Notes under the pieces: model-generated
Seen by the model: only the letters and a program-made list of their open reading frames with translations
Told to the model about the DNA's origin: nothing
Database searches by the model: none
Position numbers and translations under genes: made by a program
Part shown: in pieces, positions 1 through 10,109 of the stretch
How the letters are laid out: each line of letters begins with the position of its first letter
Numbering within the stretch: position 1 is the first letter of the stretch
Assembly (NCBI GenBank): GCA_001931905.2
Contig: MSJI02000431.1
Span: 1-47,646, forward strand
Origin: Cladosporium sp. IMV 00045
Taxonomy: Eukaryota > Ascomycota > Dothideomycetes > Cladosporiales > Cladosporiaceae
Direction of reading: 5' to 3'
DNA length: 47,646 nucleotides

Positions 1-94
1 CTGTTAGCGCTGGGCGCATGTGCGTGATCCCAAGAGGTTTGTGATTCCAAGTATAGTCTTGCAGGCGCATTGTTATACAATGCTATATATATGT

Positions 95-1482
95 CTAACT
101 CTCTCCAAAGGGATAGTTGAACTTGAGCAGCGAGTTCAGACCACCAACCCAGTGATCATCGCCGTCCCCAGCGCCTCCACTGCGCACTATAGAAGGTACA
201 CCGCCAACCCAGTCTCTCGCTCCAGGCGCGCCTGCAGTTCGGACTTCTTCGCCTACAACCCTGACCTCCATGCCGGCTTTGAGACCTTGCTTACGTCGCA
301 CGCCATCGACAGAAACCTCGATTTCCTTGCCACGGTTGATCTCGTCGATGCGGAGCGTGACGGGGGTGTTTGCTGGTAAGACCAGAGGGCGGAAAGAGAG
401 CGACCTCGGACAGATCGGTGTGAGCAACAGACTGGAGACCAGAGGATGCACAATTGAGCCGCCGCTTGACAGTGAATATGCTGTACTTCCTGTAGGAGTG
501 CTTGCTAAGAACCCATCCGCAATAGCCGTGGTCAGGGTCTTCTGATGAGGAGGCGTTCCAATGAGGATAGTGATGTGCGCCAGATGCGGCAAAGCACCTC
601 TGTGGAGTAGGACCTCGTTCAGGGCGAAAATGTCCTCACATCTGTGATCGTAATGCGCGAAGGGCGGTTCGTGGGGCAAACGCTCGCCAGTTGGTGAGAA
701 AATGCCAATCCTCAGGCGGTTCCGCAGCAGAACTCGCGAGTTGCGTGAAGAACCCATGGACTTCCCACGAGCAGCTGACCAGCCGTCATGGTCGCCTTGA
801 GAATGTGTATCCAAGCCGTCTCTGTAGTGAGGTTCGTCTGTACTTTTCGGCGAGATTGGAGACGGCGCACCAGATACGAAGACCTCCCTGAATGCCCGCT
901 TGTACTCTTCAAACTTCCACTCGCCTAGGAAGCCTAGCGTACCCATGCTGAACGACAGAATCGGTGGCACGCTTTTCGCAGTCGCAAACAGCGAAGCTGC
1001 ATGTAAGATTGTACCATCTCCGCCCAGAGTAGTAGTCAAGTCCACCTTGCTGCAATATTCGGTGTTTCCGCCCGGACCGGGTACATAGATTGGGAATGGC
1101 AGATCGCGTTCGACATCTTGCGCAATGTGTGACTCGAAAATGAGTGAGACTTCGGGATAATTGGTGTGGACGTGTTTGGCGTATTCTATTAGAGCCTCAC
1201 GTACGGGCTCATCGTTGTCCTTGCTGACGAAAAGGACGTTTCGTGGAGGCCTTGGCCATCGTAGTGAGAGGAGATCGTGGCTACTTGTTTCTGCGACGAC
1301 ATTATCAATATTGCGAACAACTGGACACAAACCAAGGCGACGATAATACCTTGCAACCCTGCGCCTATCCTGTCAGGCAGCTCTGCCAAACTGCGCACTT
1401 CACGCCTTGCCGCGGTGGTGGTGAAGCATCGTGTCGCAACAGCGGGTCGTATGCTTCGCAAGCATCGCCATGCCTTAATCAT
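95..1482 (-). CDS. POS5: Mitochondrial NAD(H) kinase (Pos5-like), 2 exons
   Basis: ATP-dependent NAD/NADH kinase that makes NADP(H), here probably in the mitochondrial matrix. Exon 1 is 1350-1482, exon 2 is 95-1290; the 59-nt intron (1291-1349) has GTATTA...GCAG ends and joins CAA G|AA ACA in frame, giving 442 aa. Exon 1 supplies a basic, Arg-rich N-terminus containing RCFTTTAARR, typical of a mitochondrial presequence. The family motif GGDGTILHA lies near residues 134-142, followed by the TPTGSTAYSLSSGG nucleotide-binding segment and a C-terminal SVDG. The tail NSLLKFNYPFGE is the usual end of fungal NAD kinases, so the gene is complete. The first in-frame Met of exon 2 lies beyond the catalytic GGDG motif, so a shorter cytosolic form is unlikely. 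It is divergent from the acyltransferase gene. Family assignment is firm; the mitochondrial subtype rests on the presequence. Confidence 0.92.
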
Positions 1483-1887
1483 TCTCCCATCGTCAGGTCC
1501 GCAAACCCTCCTTGAAACCCTGCTGCAATAAAATGTCGTGGTCTGAGATAGAGAATGGCAGAATTAAAGTTGACAGATGATCACCAGATCTCATTCGCGC
1601 GGATCTCAAGCCTCTAGGCTTTTGCGGCGGAACGTCATGTCATGCGCCAACGGTGCAATCCAGTCAGCAACAGCAGTGGAGCGCCTGCCTCACGTCGTCT
1701 TTCTTCGTCGCCCAACTCTCTCCTACGATAGCTGAACGGCGCAAAAACTCTCACTTGATATTCTGGAAGATGCATGCATCCTAGAAAAAATCGAACTCGA
1801 TCGCGACATTCAACTATCACAGCATCTCTGGTCAGTGGCACAGCATAGCGTCGATCCGGAGTATCCGGGTAGAGACAGCAGCACAAA
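1483..1887. promoter_or_regulatory. Divergent intergenic region between NAD kinase and acyltransferase
   Basis: A 405-bp gap separates the two divergent start codons and must hold both promoters and 5' leaders. I see no confident TATA box or repeat. Short ORFs here overlap in several frames and show no family signal. Confidence 0.5.
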
Positions 1888-3168
1888 ATGTCACAAACAA
1901 ACACCGAAGGCGCTCGCCTGCGCAAAAAACCTAATCCAAATGAAAACGCGGCCCTCCCAAACGGCAAGCTGGAGTCTGACAAAGATGAACATCCACTCGG
2001 ACCACCGCAACACGGTGCCTTCATGCAACTCCTTCGTATCCTTGGTTTCGGCCTCTACTTCCTAGGCTCCTGCCTGTTCATCCATTTCGCACAGATACTA
2101 GGAGCACCACTTTACTTCTTCTCCAAGGATGATTTCTACGCCTACATGGCCCTCACAAAGCAATACTTTGGCCTTCTCGTAACTACGATGACTCAATGGT
2201 TCAGCCCTACTTTAATCCGCATCAGCGGCGACAAAAGTGTTGCTGGCCAACTGCACCAAGAGGCTGATGGATCGCTTCGTGTTGATTTCCCTGACCGCAT
2301 CATCCTCCTGGCCAACCACCAAATCTACACCGACTGGCTGTATCTCTGGTGGATCGCCTACACCAACTCGACGCCCACGCACGGCCATATCTACATCATC
2401 CTGAAGGAAAGTCTGAAATGGATACCCATCATCGGTCCCGCCATGCAATTCTACGGCTTCGTCTTCATGGCTCGCAAATGGGCCAAGGATCAAGAACGCC
2501 TGCGATACCGCCTCCAAAAACTCAACTCAAGACACTCGGGCCCGCTATCCGGCGACCAGGGCGGGGCTCAGCTTGACCCCATGTGGCTGCTGATATTTCC
2601 CGAAGGCACAAATCTCAGCGCTAACACGCGCAAGTCTTCTGCCAAATTCGCCGCGAAATCGGAGACGGAGGACATGAAACACGTGCTTCTCCCGCGCTCG
2701 ACGGGCTTGCAATTCTGCCTGCAGGAGCTCAGAGACACGGTCGATTACGTTTACGACTGCACCATCGCGTACGAGGGCATTCCTCTCGGAGAATACGGGC
2801 AGGATCTCTTCACCCTGCGTTCCGTCTACTTCCAAGGCCGACCGCCCAAGTCCGTTAACATGCACTGGCGCCGGTTCGCCGTCAAAGACATGCCCATCGA
2901 CGACAAGGACGCCATGTACGAGTGGGTGCTCGCGAGGTGGCGGGAGAAGGACGATTTGCTGGCCAAGTTCATGGAGACGGGCAAATTCCCTGCCTCAGTG
3001 GACGCTGTCAGCATTGAGAATGGCCCAGACGATGCTTTCAAGACGCCGTACATTAATACTGAGGTCAAGCTGAGGAACCCTACTGAGTTCTTGCAGATGT
3101 ATGCGCCGGTTTCTGCGGCTGGCCTACTGGGTAGGATTGCTGTGAAGGTCATTGATAGGTTGACTTGA
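1888..3168 (+). CDS. PlsC-family acyltransferase (LCLAT1/Cst26-like), single exon
   Basis: Membrane acyltransferase of the lysophospholipid/1-acylglycerol-phosphate family, 426 aa, probably in the endoplasmic reticulum. A hydrophobic segment lies at about residues 47-77. The catalytic HX4D block is NHQIYTDW (N143, H144, D149) and the acceptor/phosphate-binding block is FPEGT (237-241). NHQ..TDW followed by LYLWW resembles the LCLAT1/yeast Cst26-Mum3 branch more than plant or bacterial PlsC enzymes, which suggests lysophosphatidylinositol or lysocardiolipin remodelling. The substrate is inferred from that branch only. The ATG at 1888 sits in an AAAATGTC context, and the in-frame stop is at 3166-3168. 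No intron is needed. It converges with the first kinase of the array, 426 bp downstream. Confidence 0.9.
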   Translation: MSQTNTEGARLRKKPNPNENAALPNGKLESDKDEHPLGPPQHGAFMQLLRILGFGLYFLGSCLFIHFAQILGAPLYFFSKDDFYAYMALTKQYFGLLVTTMTQWFSPTLIRISGDKSVAGQLHQEADGSLRVDFPDRIILLANHQIYTDWLYLWWIAYTNSTPTHGHIYIILKESLKWIPIIGPAMQFYGFVFMARKWAKDQERLRYRLQKLNSRHSGPLSGDQGGAQLDPMWLLIFPEGTNLSANTRKSSAKFAAKSETEDMKHVLLPRSTGLQFCLQELRDTVDYVYDCTIAYEGIPLGEYGQDLFTLRSVYFQGRPPKSVNMHWRRFAVKDMPIDDKDAMYEWVLARWREKDDLLAKFMETGKFPASVDAVSIENGPDDAFKTPYINTEVKLRNPTEFLQMYAPVSAAGLLGRIAVKVIDRLT

Positions 3169-3594
3169 TTGATGAGGAATGGGAGAGATGGGGTTGCATA
3201 TGAATTGGCTAGGAAAGGGAAGCAGATGATACACAAAGAAAGACATGGGTTGGATGGGTTATAACCCTAAGGTTCGTTTTACATCTTAATTGGAACGTGC
3301 ATACGTGTGAACGAGACATGGCAAAGGTTGATAGAGGTATATAGCGTAATGATATGGAAAGTCGATCCTACTCTTTCTATACTGACGACTTTGCTCCAGG
3401 TGGCTGGCAACTCAACCTCGCAGTACAAATACGAGCATTGACGGGAATCGGAGAATTTTGGAGAAGAAACAATGTGTCTTTATTTAGTTTTACCGATTTT
3501 CCTTGATGAAATGGAATCTGCACAACTTGCAAGATCTTCTCTTTGCCACGAAGAAAAGAAAATGAAAGAGAAGAGAAGAAATGAAAAGGAGAGC
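3169..3594. other. Convergent 3' intergenic region
   Basis: This 426-bp stretch lies between the stop of the acyltransferase (+) and the stop of a kinase (-). It is A/G-rich around 3540-3590. It holds both 3' UTRs, and I see no gene. Confidence 0.5.
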
Positions 3595-4845
3595 TCACTG
3601 ACCAACAGTGTTCTCTCCCGGAAGCGAAGCCCACATCGCGCCAGGAATCTTCTCACCCTCCTGCAACATCTCTTCCAAAGACTTCCGGAAGATCTTCAGT
3701 ACCCCAAACAAGCTGCCCTCCATCACCTTCGGTCTCATAGCAGGATCCGGCTGGAGACACCATTGCACCGCCTCGGTGAAGCCCTTGGTTCGATAACTAG
3801 GCTTCCCCTGGGCAGTGAAGTCGACTCCGACAGATTTCCTCCGCTGCTCATCGATGACAGCCTGCACTGGACTGACATATGGATCCGCTCCGACGACATG
3901 CAGCCTGCCTCTAACAAGCATGTGGATCGTCTGGCCGAGGCTGTAGAGGTCGGATGCGAAGGTCATGTGTCCAGTCGTCCGAAGTACGGCTTTATGGGCT
4001 ACCGGGTCTGTCATATTCATGTCGTGGATTGCGTTGATCTCTGGTGCCTGGTATCCGCATGTACCTGAGTATCCACGGAAGTTGTTGGCAGGTTGGGACT
4101 GGTTGAAATCGCCCAAGACGATATCTGGAAAGCCGGCTCGCTCGGGCTTGGAAGACCAACGAAGGAACACGTTCTCCGGCTTTATGTCTCCGTGTACAAT
4201 GGAGATGTGGCCTGGCTCTGCCCAATGCTGCTTCACTTGCGGATCCCAACGAAGGCCGTAGTGGAGGTATGCAAGTGCGTTGGAGAGCGATAGGAAGACA
4301 TGAAGCGCAAACATCTCAGGAGCGAACCAGTTCATGTCAAAGAAATGCATGATCTGGTCCATCAAATCACCACCGGCGCAGAACTCAGTGTAGACGTTTG
4401 CCTTCAAGCCCCCGAAAAGATCGCATCCGAAGACCTCAAGGATGTTAGGATGAGGTCTCAGGGTGTTCATCAGCAGAGTGGCCTCGTTGGGCATCGGCTG
4501 AGAGGACGGATCCGAATTCGATCGCTCCGGGAATCTGGTGTACGTCTTGAAGCGCTTCACGACGAAGATACGGCCAGTGGAATATGATTTGGTCAGTGAG
4601 GTCCTTGCCTCAGTCCCGTGTGCCAGCTCCTTAATGTCTCGGTAGCTGTCACCCTTCTTCCATGCCTGGATGATCGTTACTGGTGCGCTGTGACGACGGA
4701 ACTGGAAGAATCGTGCCATTAGGCCCGGTCTTGGCGCTGGTTCTGGTGCTTTAGTAGCACCGTCGCTGTTGTCTTTTTTGGAAACAAAACGTTCCTTGAC
4801 ATGCTTAGCAAAGAGCTTCTGGAAAGTGTTCGTTGTGCTGGGCAT
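3595..4845 (-). CDS. Divergent non-RD protein kinase, array member 1
   Basis: Protein-kinase-fold protein of 416 aa in one exon. Kinase landmarks in order: VVKRF with the ATP-binding Lys at K97, alpha-C Glu E121, catalytic loop HGDIKPEN (218-225) in which the usual HRD Arg is Gly, DFN instead of DFG (D246), and QAPE for APE. The glycine-rich loop is hardly recognisable. Catalytic Asp, Lys and Asn are kept, so activity is possible, but DFN and HGD are atypical. A spacer of 22 residues separates the alpha-E LH pair from the HGD loop, against about 6-8 in ordinary kinases; the same spacer occurs in the next three genes. The N-terminal 60 residues are basic and unstructured. Substrate and pathway are unknown. 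It is not a standard family I can name; the kinase fold is certain. Confidence 0.85.
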   Translation of the reverse strand: MPSTTNTFQKLFAKHVKERFVSKKDNSDGATKAPEPAPRPGLMARFFQFRRHSAPVTIIQAWKKGDSYRDIKELAHGTEARTSLTKSYSTGRIFVVKRFKTYTRFPERSNSDPSSQPMPNEATLLMNTLRPHPNILEVFGCDLFGGLKANVYTEFCAGGDLMDQIMHFFDMNWFAPEMFALHVFLSLSNALAYLHYGLRWDPQVKQHWAEPGHISIVHGDIKPENVFLRWSSKPERAGFPDIVLGDFNQSQPANNFRGYSGTCGYQAPEINAIHDMNMTDPVAHKAVLRTTGHMTFASDLYSLGQTIHMLVRGRLHVVGADPYVSPVQAVIDEQRRKSVGVDFTAQGKPSYRTKGFTEAVQWCLQPDPAMRPKVMEGSLFGVLKIFRKSLEEMLQEGEKIPGAMWASLPGENTVGQ

Positions 4846-5275
4846 GTTGAAAAGGTTGATGTATAGTTGTATCTCTGTTGGTAAGAGATCATGGTGGTTT
4901 GAAGAAACATATATATCCGAAGGATTGAAGAGTTGTAAGAGTCAGGTGTTGTGTGTTTGCAAAGGGGTTGTGTATAGTGAAAGGTAAAGTCTAGGCATCA
5001 ATGCCATTGTGTGACGTCCATGAACGAGACAGTAAAGTCGAAGCTGTCAGACGGTCGGTTAATGCGCTGATTTCGTTCACATAATGACAGTTGATAATCA
5101 CGTAGTAATTCACTTCTCGTACGAGAGGACATTGGTAGCTGGTAGTGGCGGTGGGAAGTAACTTAAACGGAATCGATTGAGATATACGAACTGTATTCAA
5201 TTTCAGAAATAGGGATCCTCACACCTGTTTGTCTTCCGTACAAAGAAAAAATAGTCAAAGACGCAGCAATCAAAA
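4846..5275. other. Intergenic region between kinase paralogues 1 and 2
   Basis: This 430-bp gap holds the 5' flank of kinase 1 and the 3' flank of kinase 2, both transcribed leftwards. It is fairly A/T-rich. No RNA gene or ORF is supported. Confidence 0.45.
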
Positions 5276-6530
5276 TCAGTCACCACCACTGTTCCACAGC
5301 CTCCTGCTGAGTGGACCTTGTTCTTTGAAGATCTTGTCTCTGAGCGTCCAAGCATCATCAACGCACCTCAGAAGGCCTGTGCCAAGATGGAGATTCATAG
5401 ACGGGCGGTGTTTGGTTTCACGGCGAGACACTGCTTCAGTATCCCAGTGAAACCAAGATCATCAAACGTCGGTCTCAGAGTCAACACTGAAGGGTTTGTT
5501 CCGGTCCTCCAGTGCCCAGACGTCAACAAAAAGAACAAAGACAGGCCAAGGCAATACACGTCACTTGCTGGACTCATTCGAGGACCAGAAAAGTCACCAC
5601 GGCTAGCTGCTTTAGCCTCGGGACAGAAGTAGAGTGGCGAGCCAGAGACACGCACAGGGATGATACAACGGTACAGTGTCCGAAATCACCAAGCCGAAGA
5701 AGAGGCATGCCGCAAACATCGAAGTCGCCGACATGTTGAAGCACATTGTCAGGCTTGATGTCACCATGAATGATCACGGTGAAGTCGTCGTCTTTGCGCC
5801 AATCTCCATGGCCCATGCGGCGGTATCCGGAATGCAGGTATGCAAGCGCCTCTGAGATCTGGATGAAGACGTGCAAAGCAAACAATGCTGGTACATGCAT
5901 ATCAAGCCTCTCGAAGCGCTTGATCTGACTGCACAGACTGCCAGCGTTAGCGAACGTTGTGCACATAAGAATTTCGGAGTTGGCGGTGATGTCGATTTGT
6001 GATAAGAAGAGGATATTCGGATGAATGCGAATCCTGAGGTGTAGAAGACATTCGCCAGGAAGGTGAGCTGCATACCTCGACTTTGCCTTCTCTTTGAGGA
6101 CTTTCAGAGCATAGACTGAGCCGGATTTCGACTTTGCTTTGTACACGCGGCCTTCGGTGGACTCTCCAAGCAAGCAAACTCGTTCCAAGTCGGTGTCGAG
6201 AGAGATACCTTCTTCAAGAACCTTCCATGCGTCGGGAGCCCGAATCGTTGACGACAGCGAAACAAAAGAGACTTCCTTCTCTAAGTCCTCTTGAAGACTG
6301 GGGCTGTGGTGCTGCTGGAATGGCTTTTTGTCAACGCGGTGATGTGAAGGGGTAGACTGATGAGCATGGTTAGAATGCGTGCTTTGAGAATATCTCTTGC
6401 GTTTGGCTCCTTGTTGTTCCGATGGCGCTGCATGGTCCACATCGATCCCGATCGGAAAAGTACCCGGACATGCCACTCTCCTCAGAGCTGAATCGCCCAG
6501 GCCAGCACCAGAACTCATTTCGTTACCCAT
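5276..6530 (-). pseudogene. Protein kinase paralogue, array member 2, broken by two -1 frameshifts
   Basis: The kinase reading frame starts at ATG 6530 (MGNEMSS, a good N-myristoylation-type start with Gly2 and Ser6) and has LGESTEGRVY as glycine loop, Lys143, Glu160, HGDIKPDN (255-262) and DFG (282-284). After DFG the frame is lost near a CCC run at 5657-5659. The activation segment GSPLYFCPEA and SDVYCLG continue one frame over, down to a stop at 5395-5397. The C-terminal helix, LHLGTGLL onward, continues in the third frame from 5398 to the stop at 5276-5278. Both shifts are equivalent to loss of one base. No intron fits, because the splice would remove conserved residues. The gene is either a young pseudogene or has two base-call errors. 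A LH-to-HGD spacer of 21 residues links it to its neighbours. Confidence 0.8.
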
Positions 6531-6983
6531 GGCGGTCGCAGTTGAACGAAATGTGGCCTTAAGATATTTGCGAGGCGAGGCACTGAGGGCCCATATAAGA
6601 ATACTTCCGTATCTGTAAACACAAAGACATTGTGTTCAAAAGTGTCGGGCAGGTGTTGGAAGTGAATGGTCAGAACGGGCTGTCCAATTTTACCTGACTT
6701 TGGTGAACGAGAGTCCACTGGGGAGTATCCTCTTGAAATTGAAAGCTGTCTCAAAGATGATGTGTCATCTAATTTTGGGTTCATAAATGGAACAATACTC
6801 TTATCATCCACTACGAGAAAGTCAGTATGTCTTGAGAGTCACGGGTGAGACGGAGAGAATAGAGTCAATTTGTGTAGTACTGAGATTGAAGGCAGGCTCC
6901 CGGAGCGAAGTAGATTAACGAACGTGGTTTGCTGAATCATTGCTGAGATTTTTAATCATACAAATATATCGTCGCAGTCGAGC
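6531..6983. other. Intergenic region between kinase paralogues 2 and 3
   Basis: A 453-bp gap. A 98-codon open frame on the minus strand (6515-6811) overlaps the start of kinase 2 but resembles nothing I recognise. I treat it as leader sequence. Confidence 0.4.
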
Positions 6984-8024
6984 TTATGGCTTGGAGACCC
7001 AGTGATTGGGATTGATTCTGGCGCCAGCGTCGATCAGTCGATCACGTTCCTTTCTGAACTTGGAGATTTGAAAAAGTAGACCACAGCCCTTGGTGCCAGA
7101 GAAATCGCCTCGTTCTGCAGGATTGACTGCGAGCATACTGCGGAGTACTTCAGTCATTCCCAAACCCTTGTATGCGATGTGAATAGCGGCCTTCTTTGGA
7201 TCGGTCAAGATAGGCCAAAGGTATTTGGACTCGCGGTCGAGGATGCTCTTCATCAGCACTCCCATAGAGTAGATGTCGCTTTTGTGATTCATGCGTCTCC
7301 CTTTCCTGAACTTACACTCAGGAGACAAAAAAGCGTCGCAACCACCTCGGAAAGGTTCACCTGCGTCAACGGACATGCCAAAGTCAGCCAGTACAATTTG
7401 TGGCAGAGCATCTTCCTTTCCTTTCCGTAGTGCGTGTGAAGCTCCAGCGGCCCACTCAACGAATGATCTTGGGCCAGCCCGTGACTTGCTGCTAGAGTCG
7501 AAACGGAGATAGATGTTGTCGTCCTTGATATCGGAATGTACCATTGACGGTCCGTCGCATACTTTCCGATAAGTGCTCCCATGAACATGCTTCAGACCGT
7601 GATGCAGGAATGCCAAAGCATCTGCCATACTGACCCAGATATGCAGTGCTAAGAGTATGGGAACCGGCATGTTCATAGCGTCGAATTTGTTGCATTGGTC
7701 GTAGATGTTGCCGCCGTTGCAGTATTCGAAGCACATCAGCCCATGTCCAGTAGAACTGAGCTCGGCGGCATAAAGTTGGACGATATTGTTATGCTGCCGA
7801 CCCAGACGGGAGAGCATGTAGGCTTCATGTGGCGGTTTCCTGGGGCTTTCGTGACGGACAGACTTGATAATTCTCAGCTTGCCTTCGCCCCTGGGTTTGA
7901 CGAGCTCTACAGTCCCTTCTCTTGAGCTAAAAGTCTTGACAGTCTTGAACCCAGTCGTGAGTGGCGTGTGCTCGACTTGGCCAGTTGAAACCATCAACGG
8001 CAAGTGGTAGACAAGATCCTTCAT
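6984..8024 (-). CDS. Divergent non-RD protein kinase, array member 3
   Basis: Kinase-fold protein, at least 346 aa. The catalytic loop is HSDIKDDN (163-170), with Ser for the HRD Arg; DFG is intact (214-216), APE is SPEC, and SDIYSMG matches subdomain IX. The likely ATP Lys is in RIIKSV (K54) and the alpha-C Glu in HEAYML (E67). A glycine-rich loop is not clear. The LH-to-HSD spacer is 21 residues, as in the neighbours, and a further insert of about 30 residues precedes DFG. The start at 8024 may not be the first codon: the frame stays open upstream to a perfect TACTAAC branch site and CACAG acceptor (exon edge at 8088), so an upstream exon is likely. The function is unknown beyond kinase-like. 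Confidence 0.82.
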   Translation of the reverse strand: MKDLVYHLPLMVSTGQVEHTPLTTGFKTVKTFSSREGTVELVKPRGEGKLRIIKSVRHESPRKPPHEAYMLSRLGRQHNNIVQLYAAELSSTGHGLMCFEYCNGGNIYDQCNKFDAMNMPVPILLALHIWVSMADALAFLHHGLKHVHGSTYRKVCDGPSMVHSDIKDDNIYLRFDSSSKSRAGPRSFVEWAAGASHALRKGKEDALPQIVLADFGMSVDAGEPFRGGCDAFLSPECKFRKGRRMNHKSDIYSMGVLMKSILDRESKYLWPILTDPKKAAIHIAYKGLGMTEVLRSMLAVNPAERGDFSGTKGCGLLFQISKFRKERDRLIDAGARINPNHWVSKP

Positions 8025-8669
8025 GGCTGTGAGCTCGGGAAGGGTTTGGCGACCAGTGATGTGTAGCAGCTGACCAGCAGCAAAATTTCTGTGGGTTAGT
8101 ACAAGGCACCAGAGGTCGCAGGCAGCGTAAAATCAAAGGCGAGTGTTATCAGAATCATTCACATATTTAGGTCCTGCTGAGACTGTCCAAGTTCACCTAA
8201 GACTGACAAAGTTGTGATCGTGTCGATACACAATGACATTGTAGGAACAAAGGCACAATGTCTTCCGATAGTGAAGTATTCAAAATGCACAAAGGGAAAA
8301 GCCTCAACGTCAGTATTCTGGAGCCGAGACAAAGAAAGTCGAGAGCCGTCACTTACTGTCTAAGGAAGATCATGGAACATCAGCAATTTGCACTCTGAAG
8401 AGCATTGCACCGTTATGATTCAGTATTCAATGAGTTGATCGCAGCATCGCAAAAAAATAAGGAGAACTACTTACGATTTCAAAGGCTGATAACTTTGTGG
8501 TGTCCGGTAGGGATTTCAACAAAGACTAGATCAGCCAACAAGCTTCTTGTCTTGCTCAGATAACCAAAGGGTGCTGGTTCATGGGCAAACAATACGTTCT
8601 TTCTCGCCTCCGTTACCTTCCCAGGCTGCTGAATATCTTCCCCGTTTCCACGTCACAGCTGCTCCAACC
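8025..8669. other. Region upstream of kinase 3: splice signals, possible leader exons
   Basis: On the minus strand there is a TACTAAC branch site and CACAG acceptor ending at 8089, and GTAAGT donors at about 8355 and 8475. They suggest one or two small leader exons of kinase 3. A 59-codon stop-to-stop frame without ATG lies between about 8478 and 8652 on the minus strand and cannot be assigned. Confidence 0.4.
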
Positions 8670-9735
8670 TCACAAACCTCCCAACCAAGCCCTCGAAGCA
8701 AACGTTAGACCTCTCGTCAAGGCCTTGGCATCTCTCCTGAATTCTTGAAAAAAATCCAGGGCGCGTGAGGAGTCCATGTCGATTCTCTGGTCCGGATGAG
8801 CCAGGAGGCATGACTTGAGGAAGCGAGTTATTCCAAAACCCCGAAGATGTTGCGGGAGCGAAATGCTGTGCGGACATTGACAATAGCGGAAGAGTGGAGC
8901 ATCATGCCCTTGACAAAGCCGTAGCATGGTGACACCGTACGCATACGTGTCTATCTTCGCGTCAAGCGGGAGTTTGACGTCGTAGAAGTACTCTGGGGCG
9001 TAATATGCGGTGGTGCCTCCATCGTAGCGATCCTCATGAGAATATTGGAAGCTCATCCCAAGGTCTGCGAGTCTGGATAGCAAGTCAGCAGGTCATTCTG
9101 ATGGAGGGAAAGGAGAAGGAATGTAATATCCTATGCACTTACACAAAGTCCGGAAGCCCGTTCTTATGCCCTGGAAACCGAATCAGAATATTCTGGGGCT
9201 TCACGTCGCTGTGAACAATGGCGCAATGAGGAGAGGCAGAAAAATGATAGCCCGAGCATCTGTTGCATCGGACCCAACTGCCATGCATGAACGCCAGCGC
9301 CTCTCCAATTTGCACCATAGCGTGAAGAACCATTGCTGCTGGTGCCTGGATTCCCCGAGTATGCCAGTATTTGATCAGGCCCGCTAGATCGCCACCGACC
9401 GCGTGTTCCAACGAGAGGTTTGCCGTGCCAGACGCAGGGTCGTACTCAGCTTCGAACATCTTGACAATGTTCCGATGCATGCCGAGTTTTTCGAGCATGC
9501 GAACCTCGCGCGGCGGTCGATGTCGGTTGGTGTGTTGGATTGTCTTCATGACTCGAAGGTCGCCTCTGTCGATGGATCTCATGAGAATGACCACGCCTTC
9601 TCCGCCTTGACCAATTCCTCTGACTCGAACGTAACGATCAGCGAGAGATACGTATTGTCTTGCTTGGCTGGAAGATGATGTGCGTCGGGCGGTGTATGGC
9701 TCCAGGCCATAGCCTGGGTATGCGCGGGGTGTCAT
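8670..9735 (-). CDS. Divergent non-RD protein kinase, array member 4, 2 exons
   Basis: Kinase-fold protein of 331 aa. Exon 1 is 9143-9735 and exon 2 is 8670-9072; the 70-nt intron (9073-9142) has GTAAGT...CCAG ends and joins DFGT-region residues V|LADLG in frame. The glycine loop GIGQGGEGVV (40-49) is the best preserved of the array. K64 (VMKTI), E77 and HSDVKPQN (175-182) are present. The metal-binding motif is DLG (201-203) rather than DFG, and APE is YAPEY. The spacer from MH to HSD is 23 residues and contains a Cys/His-rich stretch (CNRCSGYHF). The core catalytic residues are present, so it may be active. It is the most upstream member of the minus-strand array and the only one with a proven internal intron. 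The biological role is unknown. Confidence 0.85.
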
Positions 9736-10109
9736 GTTGTCAAAGAGAAAATCCGAGTAGCATCGCCAAAGCTGTTCGTATGGTGTACGGCTGTAGTGTA
9801 ATGTTGTATCTTGAGTCTGAGAAGAAGCGCGGAGGATGAGATTGAGCTTTCGTGAAAGGCAACATGTCTGTCATCGTGTCTTGATGTTACAATTCACCTG
9901 GATCACTAAAGCCAATGTGAGCAGTAACTTACCACGGTACAGCGGCCGGGGGGACAATGAAAGTGACTTGTTGGAGTGTGAGGTCAAATTGCCAGTGGCG
10001 GGCAAAACCTTGGCTGCCGAAGGGTATACGGAGACTATGATCAGTGACTTACAACCCTGCTCTCGAGCGTTCCTTACATCGTTCTTTACAAATCTGCTAT
10101 TGAGCGTTC
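9736..10109. other. Intergenic region between kinase 4 and VPS18
   Basis: This 374-bp gap holds the promoter/leader of kinase 4 and the 3' UTR of VPS18. Overlapping small ORFs on both strands look like chance. Confidence 0.45.

Noticed and set aside
8478..8655. 59-codon stop-to-stop frame downstream of kinase 4 (minus)
   Set aside because: It has no ATG and no splice link that fits either neighbouring kinase; this length is expected by chance.
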